Positions 51,404-61,152 of a DNA stretch of 64,000 nucleotides are shown piece after piece. The stretch covers positions 62,001 through 126,000 of the forward strand of contig JAGLBE010000003.1 in NCBI GenBank assembly GCA_018260445.1, written 5' to 3'. The DNA is from Psychrobacter sp. Lineage in GTDB: Bacteria > Pseudomonadota > Gammaproteobacteria > Pseudomonadales > Moraxellaceae. Each line of letters begins with the position of its first letter. The first letter of the stretch is position 1. The notes under the pieces were generated by a model. The model was not told where the DNA came from, did not search any database, and worked only from the letters and a program-made list of their open reading frames with translations. The translations under genes were made by a program, and so were the position numbers.

Positions 51404-53599
51404 GTGCGTCATATTTTAGTAACCAGTGCCCTGCCCTATGCCAATGGCAACATTCATTTAGGTCACCTCTTAGAGCATATCCAAACCGATATTTGGGTGC
51501 GTGCCATGAAAGCGCAGGGGCATCATGTGACTTATGTGTGTGCCGATGATGCCCACGGAACCAGTATTATGCTAAAAGCGCAAGAAACCAACGTCACACC
51601 CGAGGCGCTGATTGCCAGTGTCAAAGCGTCGCATGAGGCCGATTTTGCCAAATTTTTGATTGATTACGACAACTACTATACGACGCACTCTGATGAAAAC
51701 CGAGAATTTGCCGAGCTGATATATCGCCGCCTTAATGCTGAGGGGCATATCTCAACCAAGGATGTAGAACAACTGTTTGACCCTGAGAAAAACTTATTTT
51801 TGGCAGATAGGTTTGTCAAAGGCGAATGCCCTAAATGTGGGGCAAAAGACCAATATGGCGACAATTGCGAAGTATGCGGCACTACTTATAACGCCACAGA
51901 GCTGAAAAATCCTTACTCGACCTTATCGGGTGCCACTCCTATTCTTAAAACTTCAAAGCATTACTTTTTTGATTTGCCCGAATTTAGCGAGTTTTTACAG
52001 CAGTGGACAACCGATGCTGGCCGCCTGCAACCTGCGGTGGCGAATAAACTACAAGAGTGGTTTGAGTCTGGGCTTGCCAGCTGGGATATCTCTCGTGATG
52101 GGCCTTATTTTGGCTTTAAAATTCCGGACACGCCTGCGAATGAGCCCGACAAATATTTTTATGTGTGGCTTGATGCGCCTGTCGGCTATATGGCAAGCTT
52201 TCAAAACTTGTGCACGCAGCGGCAAGAGTCAACAGGGACAACCGACCCACAACGCCCCGCACTCAACTTTGATGACTATTGGCTCAGTGAGAACCAGCAT
52301 AAAACCGAGCTGTATCATTTTATTGGTAAAGATATTGTGTACTTTCATGCCCTGTTTTGGCCAGCGATGTTGAGCGGTGCCGAGTTTCGCACCCCAACTG
52401 GCGTGTTTGCGCATGGCTTTTTGATGGTCAATGGCGAAAAAATGAGCAAATCGCGCGGCACCTTTATTCAGGCAGCAACCTTTGCCGAGCACTTGCACCC
52501 TGAGTATCTGCGTTATTATTTTGCCACCAAGCTATCGGACAAAGTTGAGGACATGAACCTTGATTTTGAGAACTTTATGCAAAAGGTCAACTCGGACATG
52601 GTTGGCAAAGTGGTCAATATTGCCAGTCGCTGTGCGGGGTTTATTGTCCAACAACATGATGGGGTATTGTCGTCAAATTGTAGCGAGCCCGATTTATTAG
52701 CTGACATCATGCGCACGGGCGACGAGATTGCCATTGCTTATGAAAACCGTGAGTTTAGCCGAGCCATGCGCTTGATTATGCAATGTGCCGACAAAGCCAA
52801 CGAGTACATTGATGCGAAAAAACCGTGGGCAATGGCAAAACAACAGGGATTAGAGCAGGATGTGCAAGACGTTTGCTCGGTGGCGATTAATATTTTCCGT
52901 CAGTTAATGGTGTATCTGGCGCCGGTATTGCCCGAGTTGACCGATAACGCCAAAGCTTTTTTAAATCTTGATGACTTAAGCTTTGCCAGTCGCAATACGT
53001 TGCTATTAGACCATAAAATCAACCCTTTTAAACCCTTAATGCAGCGTATTGAACAAACCCAAATTGACGCGATGATGGCAGCCTCTAAGCAGGATTTACA
53101 AGTGGCGCCCGAGGTGAATACGGGAATAGGGGCAACAATTAATGCCAGTCCAATGCCCCAAACTGCAAGCAATCGTAGCAAACAAGCTACTAGACAAACC
53201 GCTATTGATGAGGGCACTGATGCTAGCGGCGAGAGTAGCGATAATAGCGACAGTAGCGACAGTAGCGATAGATTTATCGACTTTGCCGATTTTAGCAAAG
53301 TTGAGATGACCGTGGCGCAGGTGGTGGCCTGCAACTATGTCGAGGGTGCCGATAAATTATTGCAATTTACCCTAGATATTGGCCGAGATACGACGATTAA
53401 CGTGTTTAGTGGGATTCGCAAGTTTTATGAACCGCAGCAGCTACAAGACAAAAAGGTGATTTGTGTGACCAATCTTGCCCCTCGTAAAATGAAATTTGGC
53501 ATATCCGAGGGGATGATTTTGTCGTCTGGCGACCCAAAAACGGGCTTGGTGGTGATTACCCTACCCGATGCCTGTCAGGTGGGTGATAAACTGGCCTAA
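51404..53599 (+). CDS. metG: Methionyl-tRNA synthetase
   Basis: Charges tRNA-Met. The class I signatures HLGH (residues 20-23, in NGNIHLGHL) and KMSKS (GEKMSKSRG) are present, with a zinc knuckle CPKCG...CEVCG. The anticodon domain is followed by a disordered Gln/Ala/Ser linker containing a DSSDSSD repeat (about residues 560-625) and a C-terminal tRNA-binding dimerisation domain (VEMTVAQVVACNYVEGADKLL). The start is GTG. 731 residues exceeds the usual about 675 by the linker. Confidence 0.96.
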   Translation: MRHILVTSALPYANGNIHLGHLLEHIQTDIWVRAMKAQGHHVTYVCADDAHGTSIMLKAQETNVTPEALIASVKASHEADFAKFLIDYDNYYTTHSDENREFAELIYRRLNAEGHISTKDVEQLFDPEKNLFLADRFVKGECPKCGAKDQYGDNCEVCGTTYNATELKNPYSTLSGATPILKTSKHYFFDLPEFSEFLQQWTTDAGRLQPAVANKLQEWFESGLASWDISRDGPYFGFKIPDTPANEPDKYFYVWLDAPVGYMASFQNLCTQRQESTGTTDPQRPALNFDDYWLSENQHKTELYHFIGKDIVYFHALFWPAMLSGAEFRTPTGVFAHGFLMVNGEKMSKSRGTFIQAATFAEHLHPEYLRYYFATKLSDKVEDMNLDFENFMQKVNSDMVGKVVNIASRCAGFIVQQHDGVLSSNCSEPDLLADIMRTGDEIAIAYENREFSRAMRLIMQCADKANEYIDAKKPWAMAKQQGLEQDVQDVCSVAINIFRQLMVYLAPVLPELTDNAKAFLNLDDLSFASRNTLLLDHKINPFKPLMQRIEQTQIDAMMAASKQDLQVAPEVNTGIGATINASPMPQTASNRSKQATRQTAIDEGTDASGESSDNSDSSDSSDRFIDFADFSKVEMTVAQVVACNYVEGADKLLQFTLDIGRDTTINVFSGIRKFYEPQQLQDKKVICVTNLAPRKMKFGISEGMILSSGDPKTGLVVITLPDACQVGDKLA

Positions 53600-53660
53600 T
53601 AAAACCAAGTGCCAGTTATTTAACCATTGATTTAACCAGTTATTTAATAGGTGCCAGTTT

Positions 53661-55388
53661 TTAAAACGGATAGAATAAAGGAATCATGGTAACACATATC
53701 ACAATACAGACGATGGTGATATACGTCCCTACCTTGGCAAACGAGTTTAGGCTATAAATGCCGGTGTTATAAATCATGAGGTTGGTTTGGTAACCAAATG
53801 GGCTAATAAACGAACACGATGCCCCAAAGCACACTGCCAATATAAACGGCATTGGATCGACCCCAAGTCCCTGCGCTAGGCTATAGGCAATCGGAAACAT
53901 GAGGGCAGCGGCGGCATTATTGGTTAACAGCTCGGTGACTCCTATGGTGATGATTAGCACGCCGGCGAGTGTCCAAATGGGCGCATGACCGGCCAAAGAT
54001 GCCGTCGCAAATTTTGCAATTTGACTGTCTAAACCGACTGACTGCATGGCATTGGCTAAACACAAGGCGCTTACCACAATAAGCCAGATGCTCAGCGGAA
54101 AATGACGCTTAACCTCATTGATAGTAATACAGCCTGTACCTAAAAGAATGGCAAACAAAAACAGGGCAGCATTAAACAATGGGCTACCCGTCACCACAGA
54201 CGTCAAAATCATCGCCACAAAGCCACCCACGACCAGCTTTTCGCGCCAACCACTAATCATATTATCTGGCTTGACCCCTGACAACACAAAAAAGTTTTTG
54301 CGTAAATTGGTGCGACTGGCAAAATCGTCACCTGTTGCTAGCAGTAAGATATCGCCTGCTTTTAAGCTAACCTCGCCCAAACCGCCACTCACGTCGCTAT
54401 TTTCACGGCGAATGGCCACCACCGCCGCATCAAACTTGGCTCTAAAGCCTATCTCTCGTAGGGTTTTACCGATAAGACTGGCGTCCTGCTTGATGACCAC
54501 CTCAGTCAGTACTTGCGTCGGCAGACCATTTTTTTCAGCAAACAGGGTAAGACCATCAAACTGATTTAACAGTTGAATCTTTTTAACATCGCCGCTAAAT
54601 AATAACTTATCGTTGGCTTGCAATACCATTGAATGGGACACCGGGGTGATAAGCCGATTATCCCGCACTATCTCGACCAAAAACAACTCCGATAAATGGC
54701 GTAAACCGGCCTCCTCAACGCTTTTGCCAATCAAATTGGAGCTTTTCTCAATTTTGGCTTCAACAAAATACGCGTCGACCGCCTCTTCTTCGACGTCTTG
54801 TCTAGGCAAGCTTTTGCTAGAAAAATATAAGACGATGGCGCCAAGAATAAACAGCGGTATGCCGATTGGGGTTAGGGTAAAAAATCCTATCGATTCATGG
54901 CCTTGTTTAACCCACATACTATTGACCACAAGGTTGGTGGACGTGCCAATTAGGGTCATTGTTCCGCCCAAGGTTGCGGCAAAACACATCGGCAGTAACA
55001 AGCGTGAATTGCTCACTTGTTTATTTTTTTGAATACTGCCTATCATAGCGGCAACCACTGCCGTATTGTTTAACACCGACGACGACAGCCCAGAAAAGGC
55101 GATGGTGCGTACCATCGACGTGCGCTCTGATGCAGAAAATAGATGTTTGGTGAGGTAGCTGAGCACACTGGTTTTTTCCAGTGCATGCGATATCAGTAAC
55201 AACAGCACTAGTGTCGCCAGCCCTTCGTTGGCAGTGTTTGCCAATAACGCTTTACTGTCTATCCACCCTAAAGCGAAAATAATAATCACCACAGCGCCAA
55301 AAATGGCGGTGGTATGTTGTTGAAATTTAATCAGTAGCGCAATAAGAATAATTAATATTGCCGCTAATACATACATGGATACCGTCAT
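53661..55388 (-). CDS. SLC13/DASS-family transporter with two TrkA-C domains
   Basis: Inner-membrane permease of the Na+/sulfate-dicarboxylate type. N- and C-terminal hydrophobic blocks (for example MIGTSTNLVVNSM and FGASCSFISPFGYQTNLMIY, the two SNT-like signature repeats) surround a soluble middle (about residues 200-380) with two RCK/TrkA-C modules (DNKLLFSGDV, GDILLLATGDDF). Substrate is not predictable; sulfate or a small organic acid is possible. The ATG at 55388 is chosen over a GTG 17 codons upstream, with weak support. Confidence 0.87.
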   Translation of the reverse strand: MTVSMYVLAAILIILIALLIKFQQHTTAIFGAVVIIIFALGWIDSKALLANTANEGLATLVLLLLISHALEKTSVLSYLTKHLFSASERTSMVRTIAFSGLSSSVLNNTAVVAAMIGSIQKNKQVSNSRLLLPMCFAATLGGTMTLIGTSTNLVVNSMWVKQGHESIGFFTLTPIGIPLFILGAIVLYFSSKSLPRQDVEEEAVDAYFVEAKIEKSSNLIGKSVEEAGLRHLSELFLVEIVRDNRLITPVSHSMVLQANDKLLFSGDVKKIQLLNQFDGLTLFAEKNGLPTQVLTEVVIKQDASLIGKTLREIGFRAKFDAAVVAIRRENSDVSGGLGEVSLKAGDILLLATGDDFASRTNLRKNFFVLSGVKPDNMISGWREKLVVGGFVAMILTSVVTGSPLFNAALFLFAILLGTGCITINEVKRHFPLSIWLIVVSALCLANAMQSVGLDSQIAKFATASLAGHAPIWTLAGVLIITIGVTELLTNNAAAALMFPIAYSLAQGLGVDPMPFILAVCFGASCSFISPFGYQTNLMIYNTGIYSLNSFAKVGTYITIVCIVICVTMIPLFYPF

Positions 55389-55652
55389 AACTTGCTCACT
55401 TGAAAAACCACCACATAAGTACTTCGCTAAATTAGCCACCTTAAAATTGCCAGCGCAAAATCGCCGCTTTAAGGTTTAAGTGCTCCTCGAAAATTAGTCC
55501 GCATCAACCGCACCCCTACCATGCAGGGATGCACGGATGCCCGTTAGACTTGCGTACTATAGGCTCCTTTGCCGGTGTTTCTTAATGACATTTAGGATAT
55601 GCGATATAGCGGTTCGATATATCGCCTTGGCAGCCTGCTAAAATTTATCAAC

Positions 55653-55682
55653 AAAAAAGCCTGAGTTTTAAATCAGGCTTTT
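55653..55682 (-). terminator. Rho-independent terminator of the carboxynorspermidine synthase gene
   Basis: Stem AGCCTGA / TCAGGCT with a short A/T loop, followed on the minus strand by a T run. It lies about 48 bases beyond the stop codon at 55730. Confidence 0.85.
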
Positions 55683-55729
55683 GAGAAAATATAAGCGTGT
55701 TTCATTCAATAAGCGTTAAGCAATAAGCT

Positions 55730-57037
55730 TTAAACAGCAAACGTTAATAGACGGTCGCTAGCCTCATCTTGAATGCGAGTGGGTAAGCCCATCTGATTTA
55801 ATAGATTGATAAAGGGCTTAACGTTTAACTCTTCAATATTCACCATTTTACCAACATCCCAATCGCCCATAGCAACCAGCATGGCAGCGGCAACCACTGG
55901 CACGCCAGCGGTGTAGGAGATGGCTTGACTGCCCACTTCGGCATAGGCGTCTTGATGGTCGGCAATATTGTAAATAAACAGTTCAGTAGCTTTACCGTTT
56001 ATACTGCCCATGATTTTATCCCCAATACAGGTTTTGCCGGTATAATTAGGGGCAAGCGAGCGTGGGTCGGGTAGCACCGCTTTGACGACCTTAAGCGGAA
56101 TAACCTCTTGACCCTCGGCCGTCATAACTGGTTTTTCGGACAATAACCCCAAGTTTTGCAGCACCGTAAACACGGTCATATAACGCTCGCCAAAGCCCAT
56201 CCAAAAGCGAATGTTGGGCACGTCAAGATTGGCCGCCAATGAATGAATCTCATCATGGCCGCTTAAATAGGTATCTTGCTGGCCGACAACAGGCAAATCG
56301 TCGCTGCGTTTGACTTCAAACATAGCATTGCTTTGCCACTGACGATTTTGCCACGAATAAACGGTTCCGGTAAATTCACGAAAATTGATTTCTGGGTCAA
56401 AGTTGGTAGCAAAATATTTGCCGTGCTCGCCAGCATTGACATCAATAATATCGATATCGGTAACGGAGCCTGCGTCCATCATGTCATAACCCACGCGCGC
56501 ATAAGCGTTGACCACGCCCGGATCAAAGCCTGCCCCCAAGATAGCGGTCACGTTGTTGGCCGCACAGCGCGCTTTACGTTGCCACTCATAGTTACCATAC
56601 CAAGGTGGGGCTTCGCAAACTTTGCTGGGGTCTTCATGGATAGCGGTGTCAATGTAGGCAGCGCCCGTTTCGATACAGGCCTCGAGTACGGTCATATTAA
56701 TAAATGCCGAGCCCACGTTAATAACGATTTGGGCGCCTGTTTGCTCGATTAATGCGGCTACTGCTTGGCTGTCCATCGCATCGACAGCGTAGGTATGCAA
56801 GATATCTTGTTGCTTAAAGCTGCCCTTTGCCACCACGCTTGCCGCAATGGCATCGCATTTGGCTTTGGTGCGAGAAGCAATGTGTAGCTTACCTAATACG
56901 TCATTATTCTTGGCACATTTGTGCGCCACAACTTGAGCAACGCCGCCTGCACCGATGATTAAAACATCACGTTTCGGGGTACGCGTCGTTGAGGGTTGGG
57001 CGTTAGCATTAGCATTAGCGGTATTCGTGTTAGTCAT
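55730..57037 (-). CDS. Carboxynorspermidine synthase (saccharopine dehydrogenase family)
   Basis: Reductively joins an aminopropyl-like unit from aspartate semialdehyde to diaminopropane or putrescine. The Rossmann motif LIIGAGGVAQVVAHKCA opens the domain, and GFDPGVVNAYARVG, GLLSEKPV and GDWDVGKMVNIEEL are typical of this branch rather than of saccharopine reductase in lysine synthesis. The next gene upstream is nspC. The start is uncertain: AAAGGAGG lies 15 bases before ATG 57037 but nine before a TTG at 57043. An Asn/Ala run marks the first residues. Confidence 0.88.
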   Translation of the reverse strand: MTNTNTANANANAQPSTTRTPKRDVLIIGAGGVAQVVAHKCAKNNDVLGKLHIASRTKAKCDAIAASVVAKGSFKQQDILHTYAVDAMDSQAVAALIEQTGAQIVINVGSAFINMTVLEACIETGAAYIDTAIHEDPSKVCEAPPWYGNYEWQRKARCAANNVTAILGAGFDPGVVNAYARVGYDMMDAGSVTDIDIIDVNAGEHGKYFATNFDPEINFREFTGTVYSWQNRQWQSNAMFEVKRSDDLPVVGQQDTYLSGHDEIHSLAANLDVPNIRFWMGFGERYMTVFTVLQNLGLLSEKPVMTAEGQEVIPLKVVKAVLPDPRSLAPNYTGKTCIGDKIMGSINGKATELFIYNIADHQDAYAEVGSQAISYTAGVPVVAAAMLVAMGDWDVGKMVNIEELNVKPFINLLNQMGLPTRIQDEASDRLLTFAV

Positions 57038-57276
57038 CGTCAATCTGTAAATCCTCCTTTGTGGCGCAGCGGTTTGTAGCCGGTTTGACGCCGTGAATGA
57101 TGTGTGTGAATTAAAAAGGAAGACGTAGGAAAACCCACACACCCGAATTTAGTGAACTTGCTGTAATAAACGAATAGGGTCTGTTAGAGCGGCAAACAGA
57201 TACAAAGTTAAGAACCTTATTAGAACCATAGCAAAGACAGAATAACAATAGGCATCATGGCACAACGAATGAAGAA

Positions 57277-58527
57277 TTATGACAAACTGGCTTTAAAATC
57301 CTGATACCCAAAGGTTTTTTGCACCTGTAATGTGCCATCTTCTCGTTGAATCACAATGGCGGGCATTGCCACCCCATTAAACCAATTCTTTTTGACCATC
57401 GTATAACCCCCTGCATTGCCAAAAGCGACCCTATCACCAATTTTTAATGGTTCAGCAACGTCATAATCGCCAAAGATGTCACCGGCTAGGCAGGACTTGC
57501 CATAAATAATCGTGCTTGCTGGCGCTGGCGTTGCCCATGTAGCGTCTGTAGCGTCCGTTACATCAATAGCCGGCTGCGCTTGAGCCAAGGTTTGTTGCGC
57601 ACTGCGCGAGCGAATATGGCAAGCAGCCCCGTTAATGGCGACCAAGGGCGCTGTCTCACGGTATATCAATAAATCGAGCATATGCGCTTCAATAGAGGAA
57701 TCGACAACGGCAAGCGGTTTGCCATTATGCATCGTGTCCAATACGGTAGTAACCAATGTGGCAGCATTGTGGACGCACGCCTCACCGGGCTCTAGGTAAA
57801 TTTGCACCCCGTATTTTTGGCTAAAGTCTTTAAGCCTTGTCGCCAGTTTTTGCAGTGGATAATCGGGCGCAATAAAATGGATACCGCCGCCAAGACTCAC
57901 CCAATCTAACTGATAAAAAAGGTCACCAAATTTTGCTTCAATATCAGCAAGACTAGCACTAAAGGCCGCGAAACTGTCGTTTTCACAGTTGTTGTGAATC
58001 ATCACCCCAGTTAGGTTGTCTATTTGCGCCACCAACTCGGTAATTTTGGCGCTATCATGCTCGCCCAAACGGCTAAAGGGACGGGCGGGGTCGGCAATGA
58101 TAAACGAGGAATTGCTGGTTTGTGGATTTAAGCGTAAACCCACGGGTACACCTTGTGCTTTGGCCTTGTCTTTAAACGCCTGCAGCTGATTAAACGAGTT
58201 AAAGATAATTTTATCGGCGTAGGTAAGTACCTCGTCAATCTCCTCATGGCTATATGCTACGCTATAGGCATGGGTCTCTTTGGATTGCCGATTGCCTTGT
58301 GCGTCCGTACCGACGCCAAACTCTTCTTTACCTAAGCGGACCTCGTTCAACGATGACGAGGTGGTGCCGTGCAGATACGCTGCCATCTCATCAAACACGC
58401 CCCAAGTCGCAAAACACTTTAACGCCAGCAACGCTTTGGCACCCGATAAGTCGCACAAACGCTGCACAATGGCAAGATTTTGTTTGAGGGCAGCAATGTC
58501 AATTTGATAGTAAGGGGTTTTAAGCAT
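57277..58527 (-). CDS. nspC: Carboxynorspermidine decarboxylase
   Basis: PLP enzyme of the alanine racemase-like fold that decarboxylates carboxynorspermidine or carboxyspermidine. The PLP lysine is in LLALKCFATW, and HNNCEN, GGGIHFIAP and LEPGEACVH match the family. The start at 58527 is preferred (AAAGGATGGCAT ahead of it); the frame is open 44 codons further upstream. 416 residues is near the usual about 380, with extra length in an Ala/Asp/Thr insert around residue 330. Upstream partner of the carboxynorspermidine synthase gene, 239 bases apart. Confidence 0.9.
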   Translation of the reverse strand: MLKTPYYQIDIAALKQNLAIVQRLCDLSGAKALLALKCFATWGVFDEMAAYLHGTTSSSLNEVRLGKEEFGVGTDAQGNRQSKETHAYSVAYSHEEIDEVLTYADKIIFNSFNQLQAFKDKAKAQGVPVGLRLNPQTSNSSFIIADPARPFSRLGEHDSAKITELVAQIDNLTGVMIHNNCENDSFAAFSASLADIEAKFGDLFYQLDWVSLGGGIHFIAPDYPLQKLATRLKDFSQKYGVQIYLEPGEACVHNAATLVTTVLDTMHNGKPLAVVDSSIEAHMLDLLIYRETAPLVAINGAACHIRSRSAQQTLAQAQPAIDVTDATDATWATPAPASTIIYGKSCLAGDIFGDYDVAEPLKIGDRVAFGNAGGYTMVKKNWFNGVAMPAIVIQREDGTLQVQKTFGYQDFKASLS

Positions 58528-58709
58528 ATGCCATCCTTTGTTGACGATAACACGAACAATAGCAAGTAAATCAATATGACTATAAAACATAGCCAGCGGT
58601 ATCGTTATCAACGCGCACTGACTATCCAGCCAATAACGACTTGTTGACAGGGTTACCATGTGATTAAGACGCTTGGCAGCTTTAATAATACTCGTAGTAA
58701 CTGCAAACG

Positions 58710-59969
58710 TTAACGTGCCAGATAGCCGGTCATATCCTCTACGCCGTGTAGCGACATGGGGTACATATGCCCTTGCATCAGCTTTTCAATTTCACTAATG
58801 GTGTGCGTATACGGCCAATAGGCTCTATCCACAGGATTAAGCCAAGCGACCTTATCAAAATGCGCGGTTACCCGTTTCAGCCAGACCGCACCAGCTTCAG
58901 GGTTCATGTATTCAACGCTACCGCCAATTGAAAACAGCTCATAAGGGGACATTGACGCATCGCCCACAAAAATCACCCGATAATCACGGCCATACTTTTG
59001 CAACAGCTCCATGGTCGAGGTGCGCTCGCTGTGGCGACGTTGGTTATTTTGCCACACAAAGTCGTACAAGCAGTTGTGAAAATAAAAAAACTCTAAGGTT
59101 TTAAATTCATTTTTGGCAGCAGAAAATAGTTTTTCTAACGCTTCGATATGTTCGTCCATACTGCCGCCCACATCAAACAACATCAACACTTTTACCCGAT
59201 TGCGCCGCTCTGGCTGCATATGAATATCGAGCATGCCCTTTTTGGCGGTGCGCTTGATGGTCTCTTTGATATCCAGCTCATCCGCCCCGCCTGTGCGCGC
59301 AAATTGGCGCAAGTTACGTAGCGCCATTTGCAATTGCCGGGTACCTAGCTGTTTGTCGTCATCAAGGTCACGATACTTACGCTGCTCCCACACCTTGACG
59401 GCACTGCGTTTGCGAGATGCACCGCCTACCCGCACCCCTTCGGGATGGTCGCCATAGGCCCCAAAAGGCGATGTACCGCCCGACCCGACCCATTTACTGC
59501 CCCCTTCATGGCGCTCTTTTTGTTCTTTTAGACGTTCTTCTAACGCCTTCATCAATTCTTCTAAAGAACCATACTTTTTAAGCAAGCGGCGCTGCTCTTC
59601 GGTCAAGTTTTTGGGGTCGAGCTTTAAGTCAAGCCACTCTTGTGGCACATCGGTCAGCTTGCTCATTAGCGCATCAATATCTAAGCTATCAATGCCCTCA
59701 AAATAATCCGCCATGGCCCGATCAAACTTGTCAAAATGGCGCTCGTCTTTCACCATACACAGCTTAATCAGTCGATACATATCGTCACGGCTGGCAAACG
59801 CTGGTACTGCGCTGCCATCCAAGCTATTGGCACTGCTATCCCAACCCGTATCAGGCAGACTCGACTGCATCATCAGGCCTTTATCCAAAGCGGCATTTAA
59901 ATCGAGCAGCTCTCGGGTGCTAACGGGCACGCCATAGGCTCGCAACGTGTAAAATAGTTTGACAAACAT
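58710..59969 (-). CDS. VWA domain protein, CoxE type
   Basis: The C-terminal half is a von Willebrand A domain with the metal-site motif in FDVGGSMDEH (Gly in place of the first Ser of DxSxS, as in CoxE-like proteins). The N-terminal half is charged and rich in Lys/Glu (LKDPKNLTEEQRRLLKK). No signal peptide; cytoplasmic. It sits four bases after a MoxR ATPase gene, the usual partner in assembly or chaperone pairs. Target unknown. Confidence 0.87.
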   Translation of the reverse strand: MFVKLFYTLRAYGVPVSTRELLDLNAALDKGLMMQSSLPDTGWDSSANSLDGSAVPAFASRDDMYRLIKLCMVKDERHFDKFDRAMADYFEGIDSLDIDALMSKLTDVPQEWLDLKLDPKNLTEEQRRLLKKYGSLEELMKALEERLKEQKERHEGGSKWVGSGGTSPFGAYGDHPEGVRVGGASRKRSAVKVWEQRKYRDLDDDKQLGTRQLQMALRNLRQFARTGGADELDIKETIKRTAKKGMLDIHMQPERRNRVKVLMLFDVGGSMDEHIEALEKLFSAAKNEFKTLEFFYFHNCLYDFVWQNNQRRHSERTSTMELLQKYGRDYRVIFVGDASMSPYELFSIGGSVEYMNPEAGAVWLKRVTAHFDKVAWLNPVDRAYWPYTHTISEIEKLMQGHMYPMSLHGVEDMTGYLAR

Positions 59970-59973
59970 ACGC

Positions 59974-60858
59974 CTAACGACTCATTAAATTGGCAAAACG
60001 CTGCAACAAAGAGACATCTGCCTCATTTTTTAATAAAGCACCATACAATGGCGGGATGGATTTTTGACCATTTAGATTTTCTTGCAGCTCATCTTGCGCC
60101 ATATCATCTGCCAATAATAACGTTAACCAGTCTACCAACTCGGATGTTGAGGGCGGTTTTTTGAGCCCTTGCACCTTACGTAATTTGTAGAATACATCTA
60201 GCGCATCATTGACCAATGTTTGCTGAATATTGGGAAAATGCACATTGATGATTTGGCGCATGGTTTGCTCGTCCGGAAAATCAATGTAGTGAAAAAAACA
60301 GCGCCGTAAAAAGGCATCGGGTAGCTCTTTTTCGTTGTTGGAGGTGATAATCACCACTGGGCGTTTATCGGCTGTAATCGTTTCGCCGGTTTCATACACA
60401 TAAAACGACATTTTATCGAGCTCATGCAATAAATCATTTGGAAATTCGATATCGGCCTTATCAATCTCGTCAATTAAGAGCACACTGCGCGCCGTGGAGG
60501 TAAACGCCTCCCAAAGTTTGCCCGGCTTGATATAATTGCCAATGTCATAAACGTCGTCATTGCCAATTTGCGAATCGCGTAAGCGTGACACCGCATCATA
60601 TTCATACAATCCTTGCTCGGCTTTGGTGGTCGATTTAATGTGCCAAGTTATCAGCGGCATGCCCAAGCTTTGTGCCACCTCTTCTGCCAGTAGGGTTTTG
60701 CCAGTGCCCGGCTCACCTTTAATCAGCAGCGGCTTTTGTAAGGTTATTGCAGCGTTGACCGCCAGTTGTAAATCGTCGGTCGCGATATAGCTTTGCGTAC
60801 CTGTAAACGAGTTGCGAGTAGGGTTAGCAGAATGTGCTTGGGTCATAAGGGATCTCAT
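59974..60858 (-). CDS. MoxR-family AAA+ ATPase
   Basis: Walker A GEPGTGKTLLAEEVA (about residue 46) and Walker B VLLIDEIDKAD are followed by sensor-1 ITSNNEKELPDAFLRR. The family acts as chaperone-like ATPases for metalloenzyme or membrane complex maturation, paired with VWA proteins. Length 294 is normal. It precedes the CoxE-type gene with a four-base gap, so the two are co-translated. Confidence 0.92.
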   Translation of the reverse strand: MRSLMTQAHSANPTRNSFTGTQSYIATDDLQLAVNAAITLQKPLLIKGEPGTGKTLLAEEVAQSLGMPLITWHIKSTTKAEQGLYEYDAVSRLRDSQIGNDDVYDIGNYIKPGKLWEAFTSTARSVLLIDEIDKADIEFPNDLLHELDKMSFYVYETGETITADKRPVVIITSNNEKELPDAFLRRCFFHYIDFPDEQTMRQIINVHFPNIQQTLVNDALDVFYKLRKVQGLKKPPSTSELVDWLTLLLADDMAQDELQENLNGQKSIPPLYGALLKNEADVSLLQRFANLMSR

Positions 60859-60900
60859 TAGCGGCTAGGCGGATAAAGGTATCAACAGAGAGTTTAGATA

Positions 60901-60942
60901 GCTCATTTAGATAAGTAGATAGGTCATTTAGATAAGTAGATA
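60901..60942. repeat. 21-bp tandem duplication
   Basis: GCTCATTTAGATAAGTAGATA and a copy differing at one base, in contact, 43-84 bases upstream of the MoxR gene. Otherwise the 294-base gap to 61153 shows nothing. Confidence 0.85.
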
Positions 60943-61152
60943 GGTGAAAATAGCGATAGAAAGCTTGGGCAATAGATAGGCGTGGCGCATAGCGCGCGTC
61001 GATGGATATGCGTACCACTGGCACAAACGTCGTAAAATTTATGTGTTGCGCTAACACCTAGGTTAAAAAGCTAAAAAAAGCTATCAAACAAGGGCCTTAT
61101 GCAATAGTGAGACCCAACAAGCTCAGCCTTCGGAGGTGCGCAAGCCAAAATA

